Positions 15,461 to 23,291 of a stretch of DNA of 64,000 nucleotides are shown here, one piece after another. The stretch is from Neoroseomonas oryzicola (GTDB lineage Bacteria; Pseudomonadota; Alphaproteobacteria; Acetobacterales; Acetobacteraceae), in contig NZ_JAAVUP010000007.1 of NCBI RefSeq assembly GCF_012163135.1, positions 62,001 to 126,000 of the forward strand, in the 5' to 3' direction. The notes beneath the pieces are model-generated. The model did no database searches, was not told the DNA's origin, and saw nothing but the letters and a program-made list of their open reading frames with translations. The stretch's first letter is position 1, and every line of letters begins with the position of its first letter. The position numbers were made by a program, and so were the translations under genes.

Positions 15461-16176
15461 GCGACACGCGTCTGGCGGAGGAACTCGGCCGCATCGGCCT
15501 GTTCCAGGCCCTGCCGGCAACCGCCCTGGCGCGCCTGGCCGAGGGCGCGCGGCGGATCGCGCCGGCCGACGGCGCGCCGCTGTTCGGCCAGGGCGATCCG
15601 CCCGATGCCGTCTACGGCGTGCTGGAAGGCCGCGGCCGCGTGCGCGTCGGCGCGCCGGACAACGCGGCCAAGCGCCTGATGGTCGAGGTCTTCCGCGCGG
15701 GGGACATCTTCGGGGAGATCGGCGTCCTCGACGGCGCGCCGCGCAGCGCCGATGCGGTGGTGATCGGGGAGGTGAAGCTCGCCCGCATCCCGGCCACGGC
15801 CTTCCTCGAGACCGCGGAGAGCGAGCCCGCGCTCGGCCTCGCGCTGGCGCGGCTGCTGTCGTCGCGCCTGCGGCGCACCTTCGGCCTGCTGCAGGATGCG
15901 ACCTTCGCGCCGCTCGAGGTCCGGCTGGCGCGGCAGGTGATGTACCTGCTGAAGGCGGACAGCGTGAAGACGGACAAGGGCATCCGTCTCGCGGCGCGGT
16001 TCCGGCAGGGGGACCTTGCCGACCTGCTGGGGGCGACGACGCGCAGCATCATCTCGATCCTGAATGCCTGGCGCGCCTCGAACCTCGTTTCCTACGACAC
16101 CGAGAAGGCGTTCCTGTTCGTGCTCGACGAGGCGGGGCTGGCGGCGGTGGCGGCCGGGCCGCGGGACGGAACCTGA
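15457..16176 (+). CDS. Crp/Fnr-family transcriptional regulator
   Basis: The 239-residue protein has an N-terminal cyclic-nucleotide-binding domain (about 10-130) with a well-kept phosphate-binding cassette FGEIGVLDGAPRSADAVV, which supports cAMP or cGMP binding. A dimerisation helix (about 128-150) and a C-terminal winged helix (about 150-230, QGDLADLLGATTRSIISILNAW as recognition region) follow. It lacks the four Cys of FNR. The ATG overlaps the stop of the preceding cyclase-like gene (ATGA), so the two are translationally coupled. The simplest reading is that it responds to the product of that protein; this is inference. Confidence 0.9.
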   Translation: MSDTRLAEELGRIGLFQALPATALARLAEGARRIAPADGAPLFGQGDPPDAVYGVLEGRGRVRVGAPDNAAKRLMVEVFRAGDIFGEIGVLDGAPRSADAVVIGEVKLARIPATAFLETAESEPALGLALARLLSSRLRRTFGLLQDATFAPLEVRLARQVMYLLKADSVKTDKGIRLAARFRQGDLADLLGATTRSIISILNAWRASNLVSYDTEKAFLFVLDEAGLAAVAAGPRDGT

Positions 16177-16184
16177 CGCGCCGC

Positions 16185-16925
16185 ATGGGACAATGCACGG
16201 CGATCGGCGGCATGGGCCGGCAGTGGCCGGTCGCGGCGGCGATGCTGGTCCTGTCCGGGTCCGCCCTGGCGGAGGGGCCGACCGCGAAGCCGCAGCCCTT
16301 CGGCGGCATCCCGCTGGTCAGGCCGCATGCGGGCGGACCCGTTTCGTCGGCACCGGCCTCGCTGGCCGAAATTCCGGGGCCCGCCTGCACCATCCAGCAG
16401 ATCCCGGTGTTCAACGCGGCACTGGTCGAGGCGCGTGCGCGCCTCGCGGTCGCGGTGCGCCTGGTCCGCGACGAGCCGGCGCATCCCCATGTCCGGCAGT
16501 GGTTCGGCAATGCCCCGCCGCAGGTCGTCCTCGGCAGGCTGCAGCGTACGGCGACGCGGCTTGCGAACACGGCTGGGTTCGACATCCATTGCAACGATCC
16601 GGCCCGATGCAACGCCGGTGTCGGCGGCTATGTCCAGGTCTGGTCGCGCGTCCTCCACGACGCGCAGGGGCGGCCCGCCGTCTCCTACCGCGTTGATGAA
16701 GGGCAGGTGATCGGTGTCTGCCCGCCCTTCTTCCGCGCCACGATGGACGGGGTGGGCACGCGCTGGGGAATCCTAATCCACGAGGCGTCGCATGTCGCCG
16801 CCGAGACCCATGACCATGCCTACGTCCGGACCGACAGCCTGGCCCTGGCGCGCGCGAACGGCGCGCGTGCGGCGGAGAACGCCGACAATTTCCGACTGTT
16901 CGTCGAGACCCTTCCCCGATCGTGA
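16185..16925 (+). CDS. Exported M35-type (aspzincin) metalloprotease-like protein, copy 1
   Basis: The 246-residue protein carries a signal peptide (hydrophobic VAAAMLVLSGSALA, cleavage near residue 29). The C-terminal half holds ILIHEASHVAAETHDHAY, i.e. HExxH at 199-203 plus Asp210 in a TxDxxY context, the zinc-binding pattern of M35 deuterolysin/peptidyl-Lys endopeptidases. The tail ENADNFRLFVETLP is also family-like. Four Cys (CTI, HCN, RCN, VCP) could form disulphides. The likely role is a secreted or periplasmic zinc endopeptidase. ATG 16212 (residue 10) is an equally good start. Its tandem paralogue follows 76 bases downstream, and it sits 8 bases after the Crp/Fnr gene. Confidence 0.75.
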   Translation: MGQCTAIGGMGRQWPVAAAMLVLSGSALAEGPTAKPQPFGGIPLVRPHAGGPVSSAPASLAEIPGPACTIQQIPVFNAALVEARARLAVAVRLVRDEPAHPHVRQWFGNAPPQVVLGRLQRTATRLANTAGFDIHCNDPARCNAGVGGYVQVWSRVLHDAQGRPAVSYRVDEGQVIGVCPPFFRATMDGVGTRWGILIHEASHVAAETHDHAYVRTDSLALARANGARAAENADNFRLFVETLPRS

Positions 16926-17001
16926 TCGGCACTGCCCGCCGATGCGACGTGCAGCGGTTCATGGCGCGGTGGATCGCGACGTGCTTGGCTGGTGGCCGAC
17001 C

Positions 17002-17739
17002 ATGCGAATGACGCCAATATCCTCGCTGTGCCGACGAGGTCTGCCCGCAGTCGGGCTTTTGCTCGTCGCTGTGCCTGTGCTGGCCGATGTGCCGAGCGGG
17101 AAGCCGCCGCGCGACGCCAACGCACCCGTGGCCCAGGCCGACCTGCCGACGACCAAGCCGCCGGCGCTCGAGCCGCCGCGCCAAGTGCTGCAGGTCGAGG
17201 CGCCGACCGCGAAGCCGCCGCCGCTCGAGCGCGGGCTTGCGGACATTCCGGGCCCCGCCTGCACGCCGGAGCATCGCGCGGCGATCGACGAGGCGCTTGC
17301 CGCCGCGCGCCCGCGCCTCGCCGCGGCGCTGCGCATGGTGCGCGAACAGCCCGACCATGCGCATGTCCGTCGCTGGTTCGGCGATGCCTCGGCGAAGGTC
17401 ATCGGCATGACGTTGGAACTCACGGCGGCGCGCCTGGCCGACGTGTCGAACATCGAATTCCAGTGCAACGATCCCGGCGCCTGCCCCGGCGGGCGCTTCG
17501 CCTATGCGCGGGAACGCGACCTGGTCCTGGGCGTCTGCCCGCCCTTCTTCCGCGCGCGGATGGACGGCACCGATTCCCGCTGGGGCATCCTGGTCCATGA
17601 GGGATCGCACATCGCGGCGAACACGCGCGACCACGCCTACCGCCCGAACGGGGCGATGCGGCTGGCGAAGGAGAATGCCGCCCGGGCCGCCGAGAACGCC
17701 GACAACTACGAGTATTTCGTGGAGACGCTGCCGGAGTAG
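17002..17739 (+). CDS. Exported M35-type (aspzincin) metalloprotease-like protein, copy 2
   Basis: This 245-residue protein is a paralogue of the preceding gene product. It keeps the signal peptide (to about residue 28), then a Pro-rich spacer with three degenerate KPPxLE-type units (about 33-76), then the same catalytic region: ILVHEGSHIAANTRDHAY with HExxH at 199-203 and Asp210, and ENADNYEYFVETLP at the end. Shared blocks such as IPGPACT, QCNDP/HCNDP and GVCPPFFRA.MDG show a tandem duplication. The substrate is unknown. The upstream in-frame extension before ATG 17002 is not signal-like. It converges on the MFS gene with a 6-base gap. Confidence 0.75.
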   Translation: MRMTPISSLCRRGLPAVGLLLVAVPVLADVPSGKPPRDANAPVAQADLPTTKPPALEPPRQVLQVEAPTAKPPPLERGLADIPGPACTPEHRAAIDEALAAARPRLAAALRMVREQPDHAHVRRWFGDASAKVIGMTLELTAARLADVSNIEFQCNDPGACPGGRFAYARERDLVLGVCPPFFRARMDGTDSRWGILVHEGSHIAANTRDHAYRPNGAMRLAKENAARAAENADNYEYFVETLPE

Positions 17740-17745
17740 CGGCGT

Positions 17746-18900
17746 TCAGCGCGCCCGCAGCACGAACAGCGCCGCGACGGCGGCAAGGCCCAGCCCTGCC
17801 GTCAGCAGCAGCGACTGCGCGCCATAGGCATCCACCAGCAGCCCGAAGAAATACGGCGCGAAGGCCTGCGAGGCCCGCGCCGGCGCCGTGATGAACCCCT
17901 GCCGTTGCCCGTAGCCGACCGGGCCGAACAGCGCGAGCGGCAAGGTGCCGCGCGTGATCGTCAGCATCCCGTTGCCCGCCCCGTGGATCAGCACGAACAC
18001 CGCCGCCATGGGCGCCCCGCCGGCCAGCAGCACGGCCACCGCGATCGGATGCGCGGCCGCCGCGATGCGTGCCGACACCAGCGGGCTGATCTTCCGCAGG
18101 AAGCCGAATTCCAGGATCCGCGCGCCCACCTGCGCGGGGCCGAGCAGCGTGCCCGCCGCCACCGCCGCCGCCGCGGTGGTCCCCGCCGCCTGCAGCAGCC
18201 CCGGCAGATGCGCCCCGAGTGCCGACGCGCTGAACCCCGCCGTCGCGAGCACGAAGGCGAGCAGCGCCATGTCCGCCATCCGCGGCTCCGGCCCGGCCGC
18301 GGCAGTGACGGCGGCGGCGCGTTCCGGCGGCGGGACGCGCGGGATCAGCAGCCGGTTCAGCGGCAGGCCGAGCACCACATGCAGCACCGCCCAGCCGTAG
18401 CAGGCCCCGCGCCAGCCCCATTCGGCATCCATCAGCGCGGTCAGCGGCCAGCCTACCGTACTTGCGAAGCCCGCGATCAGCGTGATGCCGGTGATGCTGT
18501 TCCGCGCGTCCTTGCCGTAGAGACCGGCGAGGGTGGCGAAGGCGGCGTCATACAGGCCCATCGCCATCGCGACGCCCAACACCGCCCAGGCGAGGCCGAA
18601 GACGACCGGTCCCGGCGCGAAGCCCATCAATGCGAGCCCCGCGGCGAAGACCAGGTTTGAGACGGCCAGCACGTCCCGCCCGCCCCGCGTGTCGATCGCG
18701 CGGCCTGCGGCGGGGCCGAGCAGCGCCGTCAGCAGCAGCGCGACCGAGAAGATGCCGAAGACCGTCGCGCGGCTGATGCCGAACTCGCCGGCGATCGGCG
18801 TCGCGAGGATGGCGGGCAGGTAGTAGGACGACCCCCAGGAGAGGGTCTGCGTCGTACCCAGCACGGCGACGGTGAGCGCGCGGTTGGCGGTGGCGGTCAT
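17746..18900 (-). CDS. MFS transporter
   Basis: The 384-residue protein has about 12 hydrophobic segments and a central cytoplasmic loop near 190-215 (PRVPPPERAAAV). An MFS-type loop 2-3 motif appears as GRAIDTRGGRDVL near residue 65. The substrate cannot be told from sequence; the N-terminal SSYYLPAILATPIAGEFGISR is reminiscent of monocarboxylate/oxalate-type carriers. It lies 52 bases downstream of a D-2-hydroxyacid dehydrogenase gene on the same strand, which would suit a role in uptake of a hydroxyacid, but this is inference. Confidence 0.85.
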   Translation of the reverse strand: MTATANRALTVAVLGTTQTLSWGSSYYLPAILATPIAGEFGISRATVFGIFSVALLLTALLGPAAGRAIDTRGGRDVLAVSNLVFAAGLALMGFAPGPVVFGLAWAVLGVAMAMGLYDAAFATLAGLYGKDARNSITGITLIAGFASTVGWPLTALMDAEWGWRGACYGWAVLHVVLGLPLNRLLIPRVPPPERAAAVTAAAGPEPRMADMALLAFVLATAGFSASALGAHLPGLLQAAGTTAAAAVAAGTLLGPAQVGARILEFGFLRKISPLVSARIAAAAHPIAVAVLLAGGAPMAAVFVLIHGAGNGMLTITRGTLPLALFGPVGYGQRQGFITAPARASQAFAPYFFGLLVDAYGAQSLLLTAGLGLAAVAALFVLRAR

Positions 18901-18952
18901 CGCGCCATCCTCCCGCCGCGGCGCGCCGCCGCCAAGCCGGACAAGCGCCCGA

Positions 18953-20014
18953 TCAGTCCGTGATCGGGCGGCCCAGCGCGGCTTTGTAGCGTTCGGCCAC
19001 GCGTGCCTTGACCTCGGGGTTGATGATGCGCGGCGGGAAACGGCCGGCGGCGAAGGCGGAGAAGGCCTCGGCCGCGATGCGGGTGATCATCGCGCGGCTT
19101 TCATGCGTCACGCCCGCGGTGTGCTGGGTGCAGATCACCGCCGGGTGGGAGAGCAGCGGGTGGTCCTTCGGCGGCGGCTCCTGCTCCCACACGTCGAGGC
19201 CGGCAGCCGCGATGTGGCCCTTCTGCAGGGCGGCGAGCAGCGCACCCTCGTCATGGATCGACCCACGCGCGGTCGTCACCAGCACCGAGCCCGGCTTCAT
19301 GGCGGCGAAGGAATCCGCGGCCATCATCGCGCGGCTCTCGGGCGTCAGCGGGCAGTGCAGGGAGACGATGTCGGACTGCGCGCAGAGCTCGCGCAGGCTG
19401 TCGATCTTCTCCGCCCCGCGGTCGGCCACCGTCGCGGCATCGACATAGGGATCGTAGGCGAGGACGCGGCAGTGGAAGGCGGCGTTCAGGATGGCCGCGG
19501 TGCGTGTGCCGACATTGCCGATGCCGACCAGGCCGACCGTCTTGCCGTAGAGGTTGCGGCCCATGAATTCCTCGCGCTTGTGCGCGCGGCCTTCGCGCAT
19601 CGCGGCGTGGCATTCGGGGAAGCGCTTCAGCAGGGCGAGCATCATGCCCACGGCGTGTTCCGCCACGGCTTCCGCATTGCCGCCGGCCTGGTTGACCAGC
19701 AGCACGCCCGCCCGCGTGCAGGCGCCGGGATCGATGGTGTCGTAGCCCGCGCCCTGGGAGGCGGCCATCAGCAGGTTCGGCAGCCGCGCCAGCAGCGCGT
19801 CGTTGATATGGAACGTCTTCGGCAACTCGTCGCGCGAGGCCTTCACGTAATAGCCCTGGCAGGTCTCGAGGATCCTGAGCGCCGCTTCCTCGCCGTCGTC
19901 GAGGGTCATCCGCACCACCTCGAGCGCCGGATCCTTCGCGGCCGTCTCGAGGAAGGTCGGGTGCGGCACCCGGATCAGATAGGCGAGACGGAAGCGATCA
20001 CTGGCTGCGGACAC
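18953..20014 (-). CDS. D-2-hydroxyacid dehydrogenase (NAD-dependent)
   Basis: The 353-residue protein belongs to the D-isomer 2-hydroxyacid dehydrogenase family. Visible features are the Rossmann motif TVGLVGIGNVGTRTA (about 164-178), substrate Arg in TTARGSIHDE, the Glu-containing DVWEQEPP and the catalytic His in TQHTAGVTHESR. It would oxidise a D-2-hydroxyacid or reduce a 2-ketoacid with NAD(H); 3-phosphoglycerate is possible, but there is no ACT domain. GTG 20014 was chosen because AAGGGGA lies about 8 bases upstream and the upstream frame is not protein-like. The MFS transporter gene follows. Confidence 0.85.
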   Translation of the reverse strand: MSAASDRFRLAYLIRVPHPTFLETAAKDPALEVVRMTLDDGEEAALRILETCQGYYVKASRDELPKTFHINDALLARLPNLLMAASQGAGYDTIDPGACTRAGVLLVNQAGGNAEAVAEHAVGMMLALLKRFPECHAAMREGRAHKREEFMGRNLYGKTVGLVGIGNVGTRTAAILNAAFHCRVLAYDPYVDAATVADRGAEKIDSLRELCAQSDIVSLHCPLTPESRAMMAADSFAAMKPGSVLVTTARGSIHDEGALLAALQKGHIAAAGLDVWEQEPPPKDHPLLSHPAVICTQHTAGVTHESRAMITRIAAEAFSAFAAGRFPPRIINPEVKARVAERYKAALGRPITD

Positions 20015-20081
20015 CTGGCGTTTCCCCTTTGCGAACCGCGCCCTGGGTAGCGCGGGACGCCGGGATGCGCCAGACGGCGGG

Positions 20082-20402
20082 TCAGCGGCGGAGCGACAGG
20101 ATGTAGGCCACCACGTCGTCGATCTGTTCCCGCGACAGGCGGTAGTCGGGCATGTTGCCGTGCGGCGACTGCAGGAAGACGCGCAGCGACATCGAGGTGG
20201 TGGAAACCATCTGCGCCACCGCAGGGAAGGGTGGTGCGGCATCGTTCGCCGAGCCGGGGCCCCCGACGGCGATCTGGTGGCAATTGGCGCACCAGGTCGT
20301 CGCCAGGCGCTGGCCGGCCCGGACGTCCCCGGGTTCGGGCTGCGCCAGGGCCGGCGTCGCCGCCCCGAGACCGAGAAGCACCAGACCCGTCGCGACCCGC
20401 AT
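20082..20402 (-). CDS. Monohaem cytochrome c, exported
   Basis: The 106-residue protein has a signal peptide (1-20, cleavage ALA-QP) and one haem-binding motif CANCH at about 38-42. The probable axial Met lies in GNMPDYRLS (about 83), followed by the typical last helix QIDDVVAYILSL. It is a small periplasmic class I cytochrome c that would shuttle electrons to an oxidase or from a dehydrogenase. No dedicated partner is adjacent, so the redox partner is unknown. Confidence 0.88.
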   Translation of the reverse strand: MRVATGLVLLGLGAATPALAQPEPGDVRAGQRLATTWCANCHQIAVGGPGSANDAAPPFPAVAQMVSTTSMSLRVFLQSPHGNMPDYRLSREQIDDVVAYILSLRR

Positions 20403-20459
20403 CGGAACCTCCGTGACTGCGCATGAATGCTGCCGCGCCGCGGCCCGCCGGTCCAGCGG

Positions 20460-21209
20460 TCAGGCCATGTAGGCGCCACCGTTGATGTGATAGACCTGCC
20501 CAGTCACCCAGGCCCCGGCATCCGAGGCGAGCCAGGTCATCAGGCCGGCGATCTCCTCGGGCCGGCCCATGCGGCCGAGCGGCAGGGCCTTGGCCATCTC
20601 GGCCAGTTCGGTCTCGGAATTGCCGTGGCGCGGCTGGGCCGTGTCGGTCAGGCCCGGCGCGATGGCGTTGACCCTGATGCCATGCGGCGCCAGCGCCAGC
20701 GCCATGGACCGCGTCAGCCCGATCACGCCGTTCTTCGTCGCCGAGTAATGCACGCCGAACACCGCGCCGCGGACCGCGGAGGAGGAGAGGTTCAGGATCG
20801 TTCCGCGAATGCCCGCGGCGACCATGTGCCGTGCCGCCGCCTGGGCGCAGAAGGCGCTGCCCTTGAGGTTCACGCCGAGCACGCGATCCCATTCCGCTTC
20901 CGTCATCTCGAGGAAGGGAACGCGCGGGAAGATCCCGGCATTGTTGACCAGCACCTCGATGCGGCCGAGCCCGGCGACGGCGGCGTCCACCAGCGCGGCG
21001 CAGGCGGCGCCGGTGCCGACATCGCCCTGCACCAGCACGGCGCGGCGGCCAAGGGCCGCGATCTCGGCGGCCAGTGCCTCGGCCGCGGCGCGGTCGTCGA
21101 GCCAGTTCACCGCAACGTCGTAGCCCGCCGCGGCAAAGCCACGCGCGGCCGCCGCCCCGATCCCCTGCTGCGCGCCCGTGACCAGCACGCCCTTCGTCAT
21201 CCCGCTCAT
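20460..21209 (-). CDS. Short-chain dehydrogenase/reductase (SDR)
   Basis: The 249-residue classical SDR has the cofactor motif TGAQQGIGAAAARG near residue 11, NNAG (about 88-91), active-site Ser in NLSSSAV and the YxxxK pair YSATK (about 154-158). C-terminal VTGQVYHINGGAYMA is as in 3-oxoacyl-ACP reductases. ATG 21209 sits 6 bases after GGAGG, which fixes the start. It is divergent from another SDR gene 91 bases away. Substrate unknown; it may serve the neighbouring acyl-CoA catabolic operon. Confidence 0.87.
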   Translation of the reverse strand: MSGMTKGVLVTGAQQGIGAAAARGFAAAGYDVAVNWLDDRAAAEALAAEIAALGRRAVLVQGDVGTGAACAALVDAAVAGLGRIEVLVNNAGIFPRVPFLEMTEAEWDRVLGVNLKGSAFCAQAAARHMVAAGIRGTILNLSSSAVRGAVFGVHYSATKNGVIGLTRSMALALAPHGIRVNAIAPGLTDTAQPRHGNSETELAEMAKALPLGRMGRPEEIAGLMTWLASDAGAWVTGQVYHINGGAYMA

Positions 21210-21300
21210 CCCAGACCTCCAGCCTGGTCGGGAGCATCGCGGGGCTTGCCGGGCGGCGCAACGGGTGGCACCCCTCAAGGAGACGGGAGAAAGAAGCGCC

Positions 21301-22068
21301 ATGGATCTTGCCGGGCTGTTCTCGCTGGACGGGCGGCGCGCCTTCATCACCGGCGCATCGGGCGTGCTGGGCGCGCATTTCGCGCGGGTGCTGCACGGTG
21401 CCGGGGCGCAGGTGGCGCTCGCCGCGCGGCGCATGGATGCCGTCGCGGCGCTGGCCGCGGACCTCGGGCCGCGCGCCGCCGCGGTGACGCTCGACGTGAC
21501 CGATGCCGCACATGTCGCCGCCGCCTTCGACGCCGCCGAAACGGCCCTGGGCGGGCCCTGCGACATCCTGATCAACAATGCCGGGATCGCCGTGACGAAA
21601 TCCTTCCTGCAGCAGGAGGCCGCGGACTGGGACGCCGTCATGGCCGTGAACCTCCGCGGCTGCTTCCTGGTGGGGCAGGAGGCCGCGAGGCGCCTGGTTG
21701 CCGCCAAGCAGCCGGGGGCGATCGTCAACATCGCCTCGGTGCTGGGCGAACGCGTGATCCCGGGGGTGGCCGGCTACACGGCCGCCAAGGCCGGGCTGCT
21801 GCAGTTGACGCGCCAGATGGCGGTGGAACTGGCGCGCTACGGCATCCGCGTGAATGCGCTGGCGCCGGGCTATGTCGCGACCGACATCAACCGCGACTAC
21901 TTCGCCTCCGAGCCCGGCCAGGCGATGATCCGCCGCGTGCCGCAGCGCCGGTTGGGCAGCCCCGAGGATCTCACCGGTCCCCTCCTGCTTCTCGCCTCCG
22001 CCGCCGGCGCCCACATGACGGGCGCGACGCTGACGGTCGATGGCGGCCATTCGGTCAACCCGCTGTAG
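21301..22068 (+). CDS. SDR oxidoreductase, first gene of an lva-like acyl-CoA catabolic operon
   Basis: The 255-residue classical SDR shows TGASGVLGAHFARVL at about 18-32, NNAGIAVTKSF, active-site Ser in IVNIASVLGE, YTAAKAG (YxxxK) and VDGGHSV at the end. It is 11 bases upstream of an acyl-CoA dehydrogenase and heads a run of five same-strand genes. In the Pseudomonas putida levulinate (lva) operon an SDR (LvaD) reduces levulinyl-CoA to 4-hydroxyvaleryl-CoA; this gene would be its positional counterpart. That role is inference from gene content. The start follows an AAGGAGA ribosome-binding site. Confidence 0.87.
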   Translation: MDLAGLFSLDGRRAFITGASGVLGAHFARVLHGAGAQVALAARRMDAVAALAADLGPRAAAVTLDVTDAAHVAAAFDAAETALGGPCDILINNAGIAVTKSFLQQEAADWDAVMAVNLRGCFLVGQEAARRLVAAKQPGAIVNIASVLGERVIPGVAGYTAAKAGLLQLTRQMAVELARYGIRVNALAPGYVATDINRDYFASEPGQAMIRRVPQRRLGSPEDLTGPLLLLASAAGAHMTGATLTVDGGHSVNPL

Positions 22069-22079
22069 GACGACGCGCC

Positions 22080-23291
22080 ATGGACTTCACCCTGCCGCCC
22101 GAGATCGAGGAGATCCGCCAGCGCATCCGCCGCTTCGTGGACGAACGGCTGATCCCGCTGGAATCCGACCGCGTCAACTACGACGAGCACGAGAACATCG
22201 CGCCGCATGTCCTCAAGGAGATGCGCCGCCAGGCCAAGGCCGAGGGCCTGTGGGCGCTGCAGATGCCCAGGCGCCTGGGCGGGATGGAACTGCCCCGCAT
22301 CGGCATGGCCGCCTGCTACGAGGAGATGAACCGCTCCATCTTCGGGCCCGTGGTGTTCAATTCCGCCGCGCCCGACGACGGCAACATGATGATCCTCGAC
22401 AAGGTGCTGCCCGAGGCGATGAAGGCCGAATGGCTGCAGCCAATCGTGGACGGGGCGGTGCAGTCGGCCTTCGCCATGACCGAGCCCGATGGCTGCGGGT
22501 CGGACCCGAACCTGACCTACACGCGCGCGGACCGGGTGGGCAACGACCGCTGGCGCATCACCGGGCGCAAGTGGTTCATCACCGGCGCGGGCAACGCGCA
22601 GATCTTCATCATCATCGCCCGCACCTCGGACGACGAGCGGAAGGGGCTGTCCGCCTTCCTCTTCAAGGCCGAGACGCCGGGCTGGAAGATCGTACGCCGC
22701 ATTCCGATCATGGGGCCGGAGGAGCATGGCGGGCACTGCGAACTCGAATTCGATGGGCTCGAGATTCCGGACAGCCAGCGCCTGCTGAACATCGGCGACG
22801 GGCTGAAGCTGACGCAGATGCGCCTCGGCGTCGCGCGGCTGACGCATTGCATGCGCTGGACGGGACTGGCACGACGCTCGCTCGAGATCGCGATGGAACG
22901 CATCAAGCAGCGCGATTCCTTCGGCATGAAGCTGATCGACCGCGAGAGCGTGCAGGGCCTGGTCGGCCAGGCGGCGATGGAGATCGAGATCGGCCGCATG
23001 CTGACCATGCGCGCCGCCTGGGCGCTCGACCAGGGGTCCTTCGCGCGGAAGGAGGTGTCGATGGCCAAGATCGTCGTCGCCGACGCGCTGCAGAAGTCGG
23101 TGGACACGGCGCTGCAACTGCTCGGCGCGCGGGGCTATTCGAAGGACACCGTCATCGAATGGATCTACCGCTACGCCCGCCAGGCGCGGCTGGTGGATGG
23201 CGCGTCGGAAGTGCACCGGATGGTGCTGGCGAACCTGCTGCGCGCCGAGGGCGACGGCTTCTTCCGCTGGGGCCAAGCCGGGCATGGATGA
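22080..23291 (+). CDS. Acyl-CoA dehydrogenase family flavoprotein (LvaC-like)
   Basis: The 403-residue protein matches the acyl-CoA dehydrogenase fold: an N-terminal helical domain, then the flavin motif FAMTEPDGCGSDP (about 139-151), WFITGAGNAQIFI, and the C-terminal helix with IEWIYRYARQARLVDGASEVHRM. This C-terminal signature is that of the ACAD10/11-like group. In the lva pathway such enzymes act on phosphorylated 4-hydroxyacyl-CoA and convert it to the 3-hydroxyacyl-CoA. Its stop overlaps the start of the kinase-like gene, supporting coupled expression. Confidence 0.88.
   Translation: MDFTLPPEIEEIRQRIRRFVDERLIPLESDRVNYDEHENIAPHVLKEMRRQAKAEGLWALQMPRRLGGMELPRIGMAACYEEMNRSIFGPVVFNSAAPDDGNMMILDKVLPEAMKAEWLQPIVDGAVQSAFAMTEPDGCGSDPNLTYTRADRVGNDRWRITGRKWFITGAGNAQIFIIIARTSDDERKGLSAFLFKAETPGWKIVRRIPIMGPEEHGGHCELEFDGLEIPDSQRLLNIGDGLKLTQMRLGVARLTHCMRWTGLARRSLEIAMERIKQRDSFGMKLIDRESVQGLVGQAAMEIEIGRMLTMRAAWALDQGSFARKEVSMAKIVVADALQKSVDTALQLLGARGYSKDTVIEWIYRYARQARLVDGASEVHRMVLANLLRAEGDGFFRWGQAGHG

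Noticed and set aside
20427..22079. In-frame upstream extension of the acyl-CoA dehydrogenase gene, making a ~950-residue product
   Set aside because: The extension covers two SDR genes on both strands and has no protein-like composition; family similarity starts at MDFTLPPEIEEI (22080).
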